In this document: positions 1 through 9,774 of the stretch, one piece after another
Layout of the letters: each line of letters begins with the position of its first letter
How positions within the stretch are numbered: position 1 is the stretch's first letter
NCBI GenBank assembly: GCA_020057245.1
Contig: JAGVGD010000012.1
Span: 34,216 to 98,215 of the forward strand
Direction: 5' to 3'
Length of the DNA stretch: 64,000 nt
Source: Thiobacillus sp.
Lineage (GTDB): Bacteria; Pseudomonadota; Gammaproteobacteria; Burkholderiales; Thiobacillaceae
Position numbers and translations under genes: made by a program
Notes under the pieces: generated by a model
The model's database searches: none
Seen by the model: only the letters and a program-made list of their open reading frames with translations
What the model was told of the DNA's origin: nothing

Positions 1-639
1 TTGCTTGATGATCTGGCACGGCTGGATGCCGCGACGGCGATTGCGGGCGAGCGGCTGGATTGTGCGTGTCTCGACGCGCTGTCGAGGCCGCGCGCGCGCA
101 ACCTGTTGCGCTACTTCATCGAGCAACGCGGCCATCCACAACCCAATATGCGGCAACTCAACGAGGCCCTGCAGCAGTTGCGCGACGCCCGCCAGGATGC
201 CCGCGTATGCGTCAGTCTGGGGCGCGACGCGCTGTGGCGCTATCGCGGCGGCGCCTATCTGGTGCCCGTGGCGCCCGCTTACGCCGGGCCGGTGCGCTGG
301 CAGGGCGAGGCGATTCTGCAGGTTCCCGCAGCCGGTGTGGCTGTCAGTCTGGAGGCGGTCGAGGGCGCCGGCTTGAAACGTATGCTGCTGGATGCGGGCG
401 AGGTGACGCTGGGCGTGCGTCAGGGCGGCGAGCGTCTGCGCCTGCATCCGGGCGGCCCGCACCGCAGCCTGAAAAACCTGCTGCAGGAGCACGCCATCCC
501 ACCCTGGCAGCGCGGTCATTTGCCGCTGCTATGGTGTAACGGACAGCTATTGTGGGCGGCGCATATCGGGCTGGATGCCGATGCGCTTGCTGCGCCTGGC
601 GAAGCCGGGGTTCAGCCGCGGGTTGCCGCGGAGGGGTGA
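1..639 (+). CDS. tilS: tRNA(Ile)-lysidine synthase, C-terminal part (5' end outside window)
   Basis: TilS modifies the wobble C of tRNA-Ile(CAU) to lysidine in the cytoplasm, so that the tRNA reads AUA. Only the last 212 residues or so are present; the N-terminal ATP-pyrophosphatase domain with its SGGxDS loop lies upstream of the window. What is visible is the TilS substrate-binding and C-terminal domain, including 'GGPHRSLKNLLQEHAIPPW' near residue 153 and 'LPLLWCNGQLLW' close to the end, both typical of the family. The first codon, ttg, is not the true start but only the edge of the window. The gene ends about 120 bp before ndk. The call rests on recognising the C-terminal signature, since the catalytic part cannot be seen. 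Confidence 0.85.
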   Translation: MLDDLARLDAATAIAGERLDCACLDALSRPRARNLLRYFIEQRGHPQPNMRQLNEALQQLRDARQDARVCVSLGRDALWRYRGGAYLVPVAPAYAGPVRWQGEAILQVPAAGVAVSLEAVEGAGLKRMLLDAGEVTLGVRQGGERLRLHPGGPHRSLKNLLQEHAIPPWQRGHLPLLWCNGQLLWAAHIGLDADALAAPGEAGVQPRVAAEG

Positions 640-758
640 ATGCGTCACCTAGCCGTTTTGTCGACGATAGATGGGGTCGGCAAGAAGGCCTCGTGCTATG
701 CTAGCGGGCTGATTTACATGGTTTTTTGAACGTTTTATCTAACTTTCTGGAGCATCAC

Positions 759-1184
759 ATGGCTGTCCAACGCACTTTTTCCATTATCAAACCCGATGCC
801 GTCGCCAAGAACGTGATCGGCAAGATCGTCAGCCGCTTTGAGAGCAATGGCCTCAAGGTGGTGGCATCGAAGATGAAGCACCTGTCGCGTCAGGAAGCCG
901 AAGGTTTCTACGGCGTGCATCGCGAGCGCCCTTTCTTCAAGGATCTGGTCGACTTTATGATCTCGGGCCCGGTGGTGTTGCAAGTGCTGGAAGGCGAGGA
1001 TGCAATTGCCAAGAACCGCGAACTGATGGGCGCGACCGATCCGAAGAAGGCCGAAGCCGGCACCATTCGCGCTGATTTCGCCGAGAGCATCGATGCCAAT
1101 GCCGTGCATGGCTCCGACGCGCCGGAAACCGCTGCGCAGGAAATCGCCTACTTCTTCCCCGCGAGCGAAGTGTATAGCCGCTGA
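759..1184 (+). CDS. ndk: Nucleoside diphosphate kinase
   Basis: Ndk transfers the gamma-phosphate from ATP to other NDPs through a phosphohistidine and balances cytoplasmic (d)NTP pools. The protein is 141 residues, the normal bacterial length. It starts '[18 protein letters not shown]' and carries the active-site segment '[12 protein letters not shown]' with the catalytic His. The ORF track opens at 726, but the ATG at 759 is preceded by GGAG at suitable spacing and gives the canonical N-terminus. It lies 12 bp before rlmN, a neighbour pair common in proteobacteria, and is probably the first gene of the long rlmN-pilF-rodZ-ispG run. Confidence 0.97.
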   Translation: MAVQRTFSIIKPDAVAKNVIGKIVSRFESNGLKVVASKMKHLSRQEAEGFYGVHRERPFFKDLVDFMISGPVVLQVLEGEDAIAKNRELMGATDPKKAEAGTIRADFAESIDANAVHGSDAPETAAQEIAYFFPASEVYSR

Positions 1185-1196
1185 TCGGTTGACTGG

Positions 1197-2300
1197 ATGC
1201 CGCAAAACCTGCTCGATTTCGACCTCGAAGGACTGACTGCCTGGTTCACTGAACTCGGCGAGAAGCCCTTTCGCGCCAAACAGGTGTTCCACTGGATACA
1301 CCAGTCCGGCGTGGCCGATTTTGCGCAGATGACGGATATCGCCAAAAGCCTGCGCGAAAAGTTGCAGCTGCATGCGGTGGTGCAGGCGCCTGCAATCAGC
1401 TATGCGCACACCTCAAACGATGGCACACGCAAGTGGCTGTTCGATGTCGGGGTTGCCAACGGTATCGAGACGGTGTTCATCCCGGAAGACGACCGCGGCA
1501 CGCTGTGCGTGTCGTCGCAAGTAGGGTGTGCGCTGGAGTGCACGTTTTGCTCGACCGGGCGGCAGGGTTTCAACCGCAATCTCAGCGTGGCGGAAATCAT
1601 CGGCCAGTTGTGGGTAGCTATCCATAGCCTGCGCGGCGAGGTCAATCGCACCAGTGGCGAGATCGCCGAGCGTCCGGTCAGCAATGTGGTGATGATGGGC
1701 ATGGGCGAGCCGCTGGCGAATTTCGAGAACGTGGTGACGGCGCTCGGCGTCATGCTCGACGACCATGCCTACGGCCTGTCGCGGCGACGCGTGACGGTGT
1801 CGACCTCGGGCATCGTGCCGGCGATGGACCGGCTGGCCGAGCGCTGCCCGGTGGCGCTGGCCGTGTCGCTGCACGCCCCGAACGATGCGCTACGCGACCA
1901 GATTGTGCCGATCAACAGGAAATATCCGTTGTGCGAGCTGATGGCGGCATGCCGGCGCTATCTGGTGCATGCGCCGCGCGATTTCATCACCTTCGAGTAC
2001 GTCATGCTGGCCGGGGTGAACGACCAGCCCGAGCACGCGCGCCAGTTGATCGAACTGACGCGCGACGTGCCGTGCAAGTTCAATCTCATCCCGTTCAATC
2101 CGTTTCCCGATTCGGGTTATGAAAAACCGCGTCACGACACGTTGCGCGCGTTCCGTGAAATATTGCAGGACGCGGGCTATGTCGTCACCACGCGCAAGAC
2201 GCGAGGCGACGACATCGACGCGGCGTGCGGCCAGTTGGCAGGCAAGGTGGCCGACAAGAGCGGACGCGTGATGAAACGCATGAATCAGGAGGCAGCGTGA
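1197..2300 (+). CDS. rlmN: Dual-specificity 23S rRNA A2503/tRNA A37 C2-methyltransferase
   Basis: RlmN is a radical-SAM enzyme that makes 2-methyladenosine at A2503 of 23S rRNA and at A37 of some tRNAs. The 367-residue protein has the CxxxCxxC cluster motif in '[18 protein letters not shown]' and the '[14 protein letters not shown]' segment typical of the family. The C-terminal '[17 protein letters not shown]' carries the second catalytic Cys. Length matches the family. Its stop codon overlaps the GTG start of pilF (GTGA), so the two are likely translationally coupled. Confidence 0.97.
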   Translation: MPQNLLDFDLEGLTAWFTELGEKPFRAKQVFHWIHQSGVADFAQMTDIAKSLREKLQLHAVVQAPAISYAHTSNDGTRKWLFDVGVANGIETVFIPEDDRGTLCVSSQVGCALECTFCSTGRQGFNRNLSVAEIIGQLWVAIHSLRGEVNRTSGEIAERPVSNVVMMGMGEPLANFENVVTALGVMLDDHAYGLSRRRVTVSTSGIVPAMDRLAERCPVALAVSLHAPNDALRDQIVPINRKYPLCELMAACRRYLVHAPRDFITFEYVMLAGVNDQPEHARQLIELTRDVPCKFNLIPFNPFPDSGYEKPRHDTLRAFREILQDAGYVVTTRKTRGDDIDAACGQLAGKVADKSGRVMKRMNQEAA

Positions 2301-3079
2301 AAAAATGGATGGTGTTGGCCGCGGCCTTGCTTGTTGCCGGTTGTACGACAAGCAAGAAAGCACCTGAACAAAAAACCAGCGGATTCGCCCAGATTAGCAG
2401 TGCCAGCGCGGCAACCCAGCGCGCCCGCACCTTCACTGAACTGGCGGCAGCCTATTACGATCGCGCCCAGTACAAAATTGCGCTCGATGAACTGCGCAAG
2501 GCAATTGCAGCGGAGAGTGATTACGGTCCCGCTTATAACGTCTATGGCCTGGTTTACATGGCGCTGGGGGAGGACAAGCTGGCCGATGACAATTTTCGTC
2601 GCGCCATCGATCTGAACCGGCTGGATTCCAATGCGCGCACCAACTATGGCTGGTTTCTATGCACGCGCGGCCAGTACGAGGCCGGGCAGGCCCAGTTCAC
2701 CGAGGCGCTGAACAATCCGCTGTACGCCCAGCCTGAACGCGCCATGATCAATGCCGGCCTGTGCGCCGAAAAGAAAGGCGACATGTTGCTGGCTGAGCAG
2801 CACATGCTGCAAGCGCTGAAGCTGCAGCCCGACAATCCCAATACCATTCTGAGCCTTGCCGATCTGAATTTCCGCCAGGGGCGCCTGATGGATGCGCGTC
2901 GCTTGCTGGACCGGCATGACGAACTGGCGCAGCCGTCTGCGGCCAGCCTGTGGCTGGGGGTGCGTCTGGAACGCAAACTGGGCGACCGCGCGCAGGAAGC
3001 GGCGTATGGATTGCAATTGCGCAAACGCTTTCCCGATTCAAACGAGGCGCAAATGTTGCAGGCTGGGAAGTACGAATGA
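2297..3079 (+). CDS. pilF: Type IV pilus biogenesis/stability lipoprotein PilF (PilW), TPR protein
   Basis: PilF/PilW is an outer-membrane lipoprotein pilotin that helps the PilQ secretin assemble. The GTG start at 2297 overlaps the rlmN stop and gives a 260-residue protein opening '[16 protein letters not shown]', a lipoprotein signal with lipobox VAGC and Cys near residue 16. The rest is a series of TPR helices, for example '[19 protein letters not shown]', '[18 protein letters not shown]' and '[19 protein letters not shown]'. The position between rlmN and a rodZ-like gene is the usual one in beta- and gammaproteobacteria. No pilus structural genes are in the window, so the pilus link comes from family and context. 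Confidence 0.88.
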   Translation: MKKWMVLAAALLVAGCTTSKKAPEQKTSGFAQISSASAATQRARTFTELAAAYYDRAQYKIALDELRKAIAAESDYGPAYNVYGLVYMALGEDKLADDNFRRAIDLNRLDSNARTNYGWFLCTRGQYEAGQAQFTEALNNPLYAQPERAMINAGLCAEKKGDMLLAEQHMLQALKLQPDNPNTILSLADLNFRQGRLMDARRLLDRHDELAQPSAASLWLGVRLERKLGDRAQEAAYGLQLRKRFPDSNEAQMLQAGKYE

Positions 3080-3930
3080 GCGAACAGGATCAGGCATCGG
3101 TCGGCCAGATATTGCGCGAAGCGCGCGAAGCGCAGGGGCTTGCCCTGGAAAATGCGGCGATTCGTCTGCACTTGATGCAACGTCAGATCGAGGCGATGGA
3201 GGCGGATGATTTTGCCAGCCTCGGGCAGCCCGTGTTTGCGCGTGGCTTTGTGCGCAACTATGCGCGCCTGTTGGGCCTGGCGCCGGAAGGCTTGCTGGCA
3301 CGGATGGAAGGCGCTCCGGCCGAACCAGCAACGGTGAGCCCCTTGCCGACGCCATCGCACCGCTCATGGCTGACTTCGCCCTGGCTGCTCCTGCTGTTGC
3401 TGGGGGTGCTGTTGCTGGGCGCGATCCCGGTCGCCTTGTACTGGTGGCTTAACAGCGAGGTGGAGGAGCCCCGCCCGGCGCCGGCGGCGGTGCTGCAATC
3501 ACGCCCCGCGCCTGTTCCCGCTCCGGCGCCTGCGCCTGTTTCAGCCCCGATCCCGGAATTGCCGCTCGCCGCGCCGCCTGTTGTTTTGCCGGAGGCAACG
3601 CCGACCGCGCCTGCTGCTGTTCCGCCTGCCGCGCCGTCCGCCGAGCCGACCGAAGACGGTGCGCCTGCGGCCGCTGTGCCGGGTGCGGTCAATGGGGCAC
3701 TGCATCTGGAGTTTGGCGCAGACTCCTGGACCGAGATCAAGGACGCCAGTGGCAAAATGATCCTGCGCAAGCTCAACACGGCCGGCAGCAGCGTGGATGT
3801 TTCCGGCATGCCCCCGTTCAATCTGGTGATCGGCAACGCGGCGCAGGCGAAACTGACCTACAACGGCCGGCCAATCGACCTGAAACCTTTTGTCGATGTG
3901 ACGGTTGCCCGATTCACCCTCGAAGAATAG
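3076..3930 (+). CDS. rodZ: RodZ-like cytoskeletal/helix-turn-helix membrane protein (DUF4115)
   Basis: RodZ couples MreB filaments to the membrane and supports rod shape. The ATG at 3076 overlaps the pilF stop (ATGA) and yields 284 residues. The order is: N-terminal HTH_25 domain ('[20 protein letters not shown]', '[15 protein letters not shown]'); one membrane segment near residues 98-120 ('[19 protein letters not shown]'); a long Pro/Ala-rich periplasmic linker; and a C-terminal DUF4115 beta domain beginning near '[18 protein letters not shown]'. This architecture and the location before ispG are standard. No mreB is nearby, so function is inferred from family and context. Confidence 0.88.
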   Translation: MSEQDQASVGQILREAREAQGLALENAAIRLHLMQRQIEAMEADDFASLGQPVFARGFVRNYARLLGLAPEGLLARMEGAPAEPATVSPLPTPSHRSWLTSPWLLLLLLGVLLLGAIPVALYWWLNSEVEEPRPAPAAVLQSRPAPVPAPAPAPVSAPIPELPLAAPPVVLPEATPTAPAAVPPAAPSAEPTEDGAPAAAVPGAVNGALHLEFGADSWTEIKDASGKMILRKLNTAGSSVDVSGMPPFNLVIGNAAQAKLTYNGRPIDLKPFVDVTVARFTLEE

Positions 3931-3943
3931 CCACGCTGGAAGA

Positions 3944-5164
3944 ATGATGTCTCAGATAGTGCGTCGCAATTCCCGTCAGGTGCGGGTCGGAAACGTGTTG
4001 GTCGGCGGCGATGCGCCCGTCGTGGTGCAGTCGATGACCAATACCGATACCGTTGACATCACCGCCACCGTGCAGCAGGTGCAGGCGCTTGCCGAGGCTG
4101 GCTCGGAGCTGGTACGGATCACCGTCAACACGCTGGAGGCGGCGGCTGCGGTGCCGCGTATCCGCGATCGCCTGGACGCGCTGGGCTGCCGGGTGCCCCT
4201 GATCGGCGACTTTCATTTCAATGGCCACAAGCTGCTGACGCAGGTGCCCGAGTGCGCCGAGGCACTGGCCAAGCTGCGCATCAATCCGGGCAATCTCGGG
4301 CGCGGCAACAAGCGCGACGAGCAGTTCGCGACCCTGATCGAAGTGGCCTGCCGCTACGACAAGCCGGTGCGCATCGGCGTGAACTGGGGCAGCCTCGATC
4401 AGGCGCTGGCGGTGCGCATGATGGACGACAACGCGCGCAAGCCGCAGCCGGAAGACGCCGAGGTGGTGATGCGCCGCGCGATGGTTGCTTCGGCGCTGGA
4501 GTCGGCGCACAAGGCGGAGGAGCTCGGCCTCGGCGGCGACAAGATCATCCTCTCGTGCAAGATGAGCCGGGTGCAGGATCTGATCTCGGTGTATCAGGAC
4601 CTTGCCGCTGCGTGCGACTATCCGCTGCATCTCGGCCTGACCGAAGCAGGGATGGGCAGCAAGGGCATCGTGGCGTCGACCGCCGCCCTGTCGGTGCTGT
4701 TGCAGCAGGGCATCGGCGACACCATCCGGATTTCCCTCACCCCCGAGCCGGGTGGCGAGCGCACCAAGGAAGTACAGGTCGGCCAGGAAATCCTGCAGGC
4801 GCTGGGCTTGCGTGCATTTACGCCGCAAGTCACGGCGTGTCCGGGCTGTGGCCGCACCACCTCGACCGTGTTCCAGGAGCTGGCGCAGGACATCGAGACC
4901 TATCTGCGTACCCAGATGCCCGTGTGGCGCGGCCAGTACGCCGGCGTCGAGTCGATGCAGGTGGCGGTGATGGGTTGCGTGGTCAACGGACCCGGCGAAT
5001 CCAAGCACGCCAACATCGGTATTTCGCTGCCCGGCACCGGCGAAGTGCCGGTCGCACCAGTGTATGTGGATGGCGAAAAAACCGTGACACTGAAAGGCGA
5101 CCGCATCGCTGCGGATTTCCAGGCGATCGTCGAGGACTACGTGCAGCGGCGGTATGGACATTAA
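3944..5164 (+). CDS. ispG: 4-hydroxy-3-methylbut-2-en-1-yl diphosphate synthase (MEP pathway)
   Basis: IspG is the [4Fe-4S] enzyme that converts MEcPP to HMBPP, the penultimate step of the MEP isoprenoid pathway. The protein has the N-terminal TIM-barrel sequence '[11 protein letters not shown]' and '[17 protein letters not shown]', and the cluster-binding cysteines in '[13 protein letters not shown]' and '[10 protein letters not shown]'. The ORF track begins at 3905, inside rodZ. I chose ATG 3944 (406 residues) because it follows the rodZ stop and opens with '[18 protein letters not shown]'; ATG 3947 is equally possible. Confidence 0.96.
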   Translation: MMSQIVRRNSRQVRVGNVLVGGDAPVVVQSMTNTDTVDITATVQQVQALAEAGSELVRITVNTLEAAAAVPRIRDRLDALGCRVPLIGDFHFNGHKLLTQVPECAEALAKLRINPGNLGRGNKRDEQFATLIEVACRYDKPVRIGVNWGSLDQALAVRMMDDNARKPQPEDAEVVMRRAMVASALESAHKAEELGLGGDKIILSCKMSRVQDLISVYQDLAAACDYPLHLGLTEAGMGSKGIVASTAALSVLLQQGIGDTIRISLTPEPGGERTKEVQVGQEILQALGLRAFTPQVTACPGCGRTTSTVFQELAQDIETYLRTQMPVWRGQYAGVESMQVAVMGCVVNGPGESKHANIGISLPGTGEVPVAPVYVDGEKTVTLKGDRIAADFQAIVEDYVQRRYGH

Positions 5165-5226
5165 AAAACCTTTGTCCTTTTATGCCCTTCAGGGTATTCG
5201 CGGATAAAAAAATTGATTTCTAGAAC

Positions 5227-6486
5227 ATGAGCAACAACAACATTCAATCCGTGCGTGGCATGAACGACTGCCTGCCCGAGATGAGCGATACCTGGCAGAC
5301 ATTCGAGTCCATCGTGCGCGACTGGCTGCGGCGCTACGGCTACCGCGAGATGCGCACGCCGATTCTGGAACAGACGCATTTGTTCAAGCGCGCCATCGGC
5401 GAGGTGACCGACATCGTCGAGAAGGAGATGTATACCTTCGTCGACGAACTCAACGGCGAATCGCTGACCTTGCGTCCGGAAGGCACGGCGTCGGCGGTGC
5501 GTGCGGTGATCCAGCACAATCTGCTGTACGACGGCGGCAAACGGCTGTGGTACGCCGGCCCGATGTTCCGTCACGAGCGCCCGCAAAAAGGCCGCTACCG
5601 GCAGTTCCATCAGGTGGGCGTCGAGGCTTTGGGATTTGCCGGACCGGATACCGACGCCGAACTGATCGTGATGTGCGCCGATTTGTGGCGCAAGCTGGGG
5701 ATCGCCCCCAGCCTGCAGATCAACACCCTGGGCGACCCCGAATCGCGGCAGCGTCACCGCGCGAAACTGATCGCGTATTTCGAGGCGCATCAGGATGCGC
5801 TCGACGAGGATGCCAAACGCCGGCTGCACAGCAATCCGCTGCGCATTCTCGACAGCAAGAATCCTGCGATGCAGGCGCTGAACGACGCCGCGCCCCGGCT
5901 GATGGATGAGATCGACGAGGCTGCGCTGGCACATTTCGATGCTCTGCAGGCCATCCTGCGCGACCATGGCATTGCGTTCGAGATCAACCCGCGCCTGGTG
6001 CGTGGCCTCGATTACTACAACCGCACCGTGTTCGAGTGGGTGACCGACCAGCTCGGCGCGCAGGGAACGGTGTGTGCGGGCGGCCGCTACGACGGCCTGA
6101 TCGAGCAACTGGGCGGCAAGCCCGCACCCGCGGCCGGGTTCGCCATGGGAATCGAGCGCTTGCTGGCGCTGATGGAAACCGGCAGCGTCGCGCTGGCGAC
6201 GCCGGTGCCCGACGCGTATATCGTTCACGCCGGCGAAGCGGCGCAGGCTTACGCCTGGCAAGTGGCCGCCGCACTGCGCGGTGCTGGGCTGGATACCGTG
6301 CTGCATTGCGGCGGCGGCAGTTTCAAGTCGCAGATGAAAAAAGCCGACGCCAGCCGCGCGCGCTACGCGCTGATCATCGGCGACGATGAAGCCGCCGCGC
6401 AGCAGGTCAGCCTCAAGCCCTTGCGCGATGGCGCAGAGCAAACCCGGACCGAGCTGGCGCTCGCAATCGATTTTCTGAAACGCTGA
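5227..6486 (+). CDS. hisS: Histidyl-tRNA synthetase
   Basis: HisS is the class II synthetase that charges tRNA-His in the cytoplasm. The 419-residue protein begins '[17 protein letters not shown]'. It shows motif 2 in '[16 protein letters not shown]', the His-specific '[13 protein letters not shown]', and motif 3 around '[13 protein letters not shown]', followed by the anticodon-binding domain. The 62-bp gap after ispG is AT-richer than its surroundings and no clear Shine-Dalgarno is visible before the ATG. The related hisZ at 18.9 kb is the paralogous regulatory subunit for histidine biosynthesis, not a second synthetase. Confidence 0.97.
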   Translation: MSNNNIQSVRGMNDCLPEMSDTWQTFESIVRDWLRRYGYREMRTPILEQTHLFKRAIGEVTDIVEKEMYTFVDELNGESLTLRPEGTASAVRAVIQHNLLYDGGKRLWYAGPMFRHERPQKGRYRQFHQVGVEALGFAGPDTDAELIVMCADLWRKLGIAPSLQINTLGDPESRQRHRAKLIAYFEAHQDALDEDAKRRLHSNPLRILDSKNPAMQALNDAAPRLMDEIDEAALAHFDALQAILRDHGIAFEINPRLVRGLDYYNRTVFEWVTDQLGAQGTVCAGGRYDGLIEQLGGKPAPAAGFAMGIERLLALMETGSVALATPVPDAYIVHAGEAAQAYAWQVAAALRGAGLDTVLHCGGGSFKSQMKKADASRARYALIIGDDEAAAQQVSLKPLRDGAEQTRTELALAIDFLKR

Positions 6487-6525
6487 ATTTCCGAATCAAG
6501 CAACAACATTTAAAGGTAGAGCACG

Positions 6526-7167
6526 ATGGCAACTTACGATCTGGACGAGCAGGAACAGCTGGACTCCCTGAAAGCCTGGTGGAAACGCTGGGGCAGCCTG
6601 ACCCTGCTCGCGCTGGCGATCGTCGTCGCGGCTGCAGCAGGCTGGCGCTACTGGCAGAACCGCACCCTGACGCAAAGCCTGGAAGCCGCCAGCGTGTACC
6701 AGAATCTGACCCAGTCGCTGGCGACCAACGACGCCAAGGCAGCACGTGCGGCGGGCGCCATGCTGATCGACAAGTACCAGGACACCGCCTACGCCCCGCG
6801 CGCGGCGCTGCTGCTGGCCAAGCTGAACGTGATGGGCAAGGATCTGAAAAGCGCACAGACCCAGCTGGAATGGGCTGCGAACAACAGCAAGGAACCGTTC
6901 GTCAAGGATCTGGCGCGGCTGCGGCTGGCCGGCGTGCAGCTTGACCAGAAGCAATACGATGCCGCCCTGAAAACCCTGGGTGCAACGCATAGCGATGCCT
7001 ATGCGTTTCGCTTTCTCGACCTGAAAGGCGATGTCCTGCTGGCGCAGGGCAAACCGGCCGAGGCGCGTGCAGCCTACCAGGCGGCGTTCGGCAAGATGGC
7101 GGAAGACAGCGCGTACCGCAGCATTGTCGAGCTGAAGCTGGACGCATTGGGAGGGGCCACCAAGTGA
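6526..7167 (+). CDS. yfgM: YfgM-like periplasmic TPR protein, ancillary SecYEG subunit
   Basis: In E. coli YfgM partners with the chaperone PpiD at the SecYEG translocon and helps hand over exported proteins. This 213-residue protein has a cytoplasmic N-terminus 'MATYDLDEQEQLDSLKAWW', one membrane anchor near residues 24-42 ('LTLLALAIVVAAAAGW') and a TPR-like periplasmic region. Its GTGA overlap with bamB and the hisS-yfgM-bamB-der order match the conserved operon of many proteobacteria. An AAGG sequence precedes the ATG. Function is inferred from family and synteny. Confidence 0.88.
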   Translation: MATYDLDEQEQLDSLKAWWKRWGSLTLLALAIVVAAAAGWRYWQNRTLTQSLEAASVYQNLTQSLATNDAKAARAAGAMLIDKYQDTAYAPRAALLLAKLNVMGKDLKSAQTQLEWAANNSKEPFVKDLARLRLAGVQLDQKQYDAALKTLGATHSDAYAFRFLDLKGDVLLAQGKPAEARAAYQAAFGKMAEDSAYRSIVELKLDALGGATK

Positions 7168-8303
7168 AGAAGCCACTGCTCGCTGCCAGTCTGATACTGG
7201 CTGTTTCGGGGTGCAGCACGGTCAGTGACTGGGTCGGCATGGGGCCCGACAAGCCCAAGCCCGCGGCACTGGTTGAATTCACCGCGGCGGCAGCATTGAG
7301 CCAGGCCTGGAAAGCCGATAGCGGCGAGTCGCAAGGCTATCTGTTCAGCCCGCAGGCCGATGGAGACGCGGTCTATGCGGCGGGAAGCGATCAGGTGGTG
7401 AGCTTGGGCTTGTCGAGCGGGCGCACCAACTGGAAAGTCGAGTCCGAAGCCAGGCTGTCGGCCGGAACCGGCGTCGGGCAGGGGCTGGTGCTGGCGGGCG
7501 GCAGCAAGGGCGAACTGCTCGCGCTCGATCAGAAGACGGGCCAGCAGCGCTGGAAAGTGGCGTTGTCGAGCGAAGTGATCGGACAGATGCTGGTGCAGTC
7601 GGATACGGTCATTGTCCGTACCGGCGATGGCCGGGTGCAGGGACTGGCCATCGCCGACGGCAGCCGCAAATGGCTGTACAGCCGTACTTTGCCGGTGCTG
7701 AGCCTGCGTGGATCGGGCGGCATGGTGGTGCGCGACGACGTGCTCTACGCAGGTTTTCCCGGCGGCAAGCTGGTGGCCCTGAACGCCACCAACGGCGCGC
7801 AGCTGTGGGAAGCCACGGTGGCCTTGCCGCGCGGTGCGACGGAACTGGAGCGGGTGGCCGATGTGATGGGTAATCCGGTCGTCGATATGCGCCAGGTGTG
7901 CGCCGTGGCCTATCAGGGGCGCGTCGCCTGCTTCGACCGTAGCAGCGGTGCACCGCTGTGGGCGCGCGACACTTCCAGCAACAGTGGCCTGGCGATGGAC
8001 GAGCGCAATGTGTATGTCAGCGATGACAAGGACACCGTGACCGCCTACGATAAATCCAGCGGCCGCGCCGGCTGGAAACAGGACAAACTGGCACGCCGCC
8101 AGATCACGGCGCCGCTGGCGCTGGGGGTGTGGGTGGTGGTGGCCGACAGCGAAGGCTACGTGCATGTGCTGTCGGCGGACGATGGCAGTTTTGTGGCGCG
8201 CGCCCAGGCCGGTGGCGTCGTGCGCACCGCGCCGGTCGATATCGGGCCGGGATTCGCAGTGCAGACGGGCAAGGGCGACGTGGTTGCCTTCAAGCTCAAT
8301 TAA
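7164..8303 (+). CDS. bamB: Outer-membrane assembly lipoprotein BamB
   Basis: BamB is the beta-propeller lipoprotein of the BAM complex that inserts outer-membrane proteins. The GTG start overlaps the yfgM stop. The 379-residue protein opens 'MKKPLLAASLILAVSGCSTV', a clear lipoprotein signal with lipobox VSGC. PQQ-like propeller blades follow, each with an 'ALDQKTGQQRWKV'-type repeat, for example 'LVALNATNGAQLWEATV', 'CFDRSSGAPLWARD' and 'AYDKSSGRAGWKQ'. Length and position before der match the family. Confidence 0.95.
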   Translation: MKKPLLAASLILAVSGCSTVSDWVGMGPDKPKPAALVEFTAAAALSQAWKADSGESQGYLFSPQADGDAVYAAGSDQVVSLGLSSGRTNWKVESEARLSAGTGVGQGLVLAGGSKGELLALDQKTGQQRWKVALSSEVIGQMLVQSDTVIVRTGDGRVQGLAIADGSRKWLYSRTLPVLSLRGSGGMVVRDDVLYAGFPGGKLVALNATNGAQLWEATVALPRGATELERVADVMGNPVVDMRQVCAVAYQGRVACFDRSSGAPLWARDTSSNSGLAMDERNVYVSDDKDTVTAYDKSSGRAGWKQDKLARRQITAPLALGVWVVVADSEGYVHVLSADDGSFVARAQAGGVVRTAPVDIGPGFAVQTGKGDVVAFKLN

Positions 8304-8357
8304 TTACTTCATAAAAACCGGCATGCAGATCGAATCTGCCTGCCAGCAAGGATAAGC

Positions 8358-9767
8358 ATGCTTCCCACCCTGGTACTTGTCGGACGCCCTAACGTCGGCA
8401 AGTCCACGCTATTCAACCGCCTCACCGGGACCCGCGACGCGCTGGTGCACGACCTGCCCGGAATGACGCGCGATCGCCACTATGGCCGCGGCCGCATCGG
8501 CGACAAGCCGTATCTGGTGGTCGACACCGGCGGTCTCGAGCCGGTGGCCAAGGAAGGCATCATGGCCGAAATGGCCCGTCAGACCTTGCAGGCCATCGAC
8601 GAAGCCGACGCCGTCATTTTCATGGTCGATGCGCGCAGCGGCATGACCGCGCAGGACAAGGTGATCGCCGACCGCCTGCGTCGTGCGGCGTGCCCGGTAT
8701 GGCTCGCGGTCAACAAGGCGGAAGGGATGAATTCTGCGGTGATCACGGCAGAGTTTCACGAACTGGCATTGGGCGATCCGCTGGCGATTTCAGGTGCGCA
8801 TGGCGATGGCATTGCCGATCTGGTGAATCTGGCGTTGGAGCCGTTTCCTGTCGACGAAGAAAAATCCGACGATTTCGGCATCCCTAAAATCGCCCTGGTG
8901 GGGCGCCCCAACGTCGGCAAGTCGACGCTGGTCAATGCGCTGGTCGGCGAAGAGCGCGTGATTGCATTCGACCAGCCGGGCACGACGCGCGATTCGATTT
9001 ATGTCGATTTCGAACGCGACGGCAAACCCTACACCCTGATCGACACCGCCGGCGTGCGGCGCCGCGGCAAGGTGTTCGAGACGGTGGAGAAATTTTCGGT
9101 CATCAAGACCCTGCAGGCGATCGAGGATGCCAACGTCGTGGTGCTGGTGCTCGATGCGCGGGAAAACATTTCCGAGCAGGACGCGCATCTGGCGGGCTTC
9201 ATTCTCGAAGCCGGACGTGCGCTGGTGGTGGCGATCAACAAATGGGACGGTCTGTCGCCCGAGCAGCGCGACGACATCAAGCGCGACATCGGGCGCAAGC
9301 TGGCCTTCCTCGACTTCGCGCGTTTCAACTACATTTCCGCGCTGAAAGCCAAGGGGCTGGAAAACCTGCTGAAAGATGTTGAAGCGGCGCACGCCGCCGC
9401 CTTCATCAAGCTCTCCACGCCCAAGCTCACGCGTGTTTTGGAGATGGCGGTGGAGCAGCATGCACCGCCCAAATCCGGCCTGTTCCGCCCGAAACCGCGT
9501 TATGCGCATCAGGGCGGCAAAAACCCGCCCGTGATCATCCTGCACGGCAACGCGCTGGAAGGTCTGCGCGACGACTACAAACGCTATCTGGAAAGCAGTT
9601 TTCGCAAGGCGTTCAAACTGCAGGGCACGCCCTTGCGCATCCAGGTCAAGGAAGACACGGGCAAGAATCCGTATGAAGGCAAGGCACGCGCGCCGCTCAC
9701 CGAAAGCGAAGCGACGCGGATGCGGCGCAAGAAACGGGTGCGCCGCAAAGTTTACGGTTCGGACTGA
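8358..9767 (+). CDS. der: Ribosome-associated GTPase Der (EngA)
   Basis: Der is an essential GTPase with two tandem G domains that acts in 50S subunit maturation. The 469-residue protein has P-loop 1 '[16 protein letters not shown]' near residue 8 and P-loop 2 '[16 protein letters not shown]' near residue 181. Both DxxG switches ('DTGGLEP', 'DTAGVRRRG') and NKxD-type motifs ('NKAEG', 'NKWDG') are visible, then the KH-like C-terminal domain ending in a basic tail '[16 protein letters not shown]'. AAGGA lies before the ATG. In many betaproteobacteria hfq and hflX follow der; here a GGDEF-EAL gene starts 7 bp after the stop. Confidence 0.97.
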   Translation: MLPTLVLVGRPNVGKSTLFNRLTGTRDALVHDLPGMTRDRHYGRGRIGDKPYLVVDTGGLEPVAKEGIMAEMARQTLQAIDEADAVIFMVDARSGMTAQDKVIADRLRRAACPVWLAVNKAEGMNSAVITAEFHELALGDPLAISGAHGDGIADLVNLALEPFPVDEEKSDDFGIPKIALVGRPNVGKSTLVNALVGEERVIAFDQPGTTRDSIYVDFERDGKPYTLIDTAGVRRRGKVFETVEKFSVIKTLQAIEDANVVVLVLDARENISEQDAHLAGFILEAGRALVVAINKWDGLSPEQRDDIKRDIGRKLAFLDFARFNYISALKAKGLENLLKDVEAAHAAAFIKLSTPKLTRVLEMAVEQHAPPKSGLFRPKPRYAHQGGKNPPVIILHGNALEGLRDDYKRYLESSFRKAFKLQGTPLRIQVKEDTGKNPYEGKARAPLTESEATRMRRKKRVRRKVYGSD

Positions 9768-9774
9768 GTCGTTC

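Noticed and set aside
658-702. Promoter for ndk (TTGTCG ... TATGCT)
   Set aside because: The two hexamers are about 33 bp apart, far from the usual 16-18 bp.
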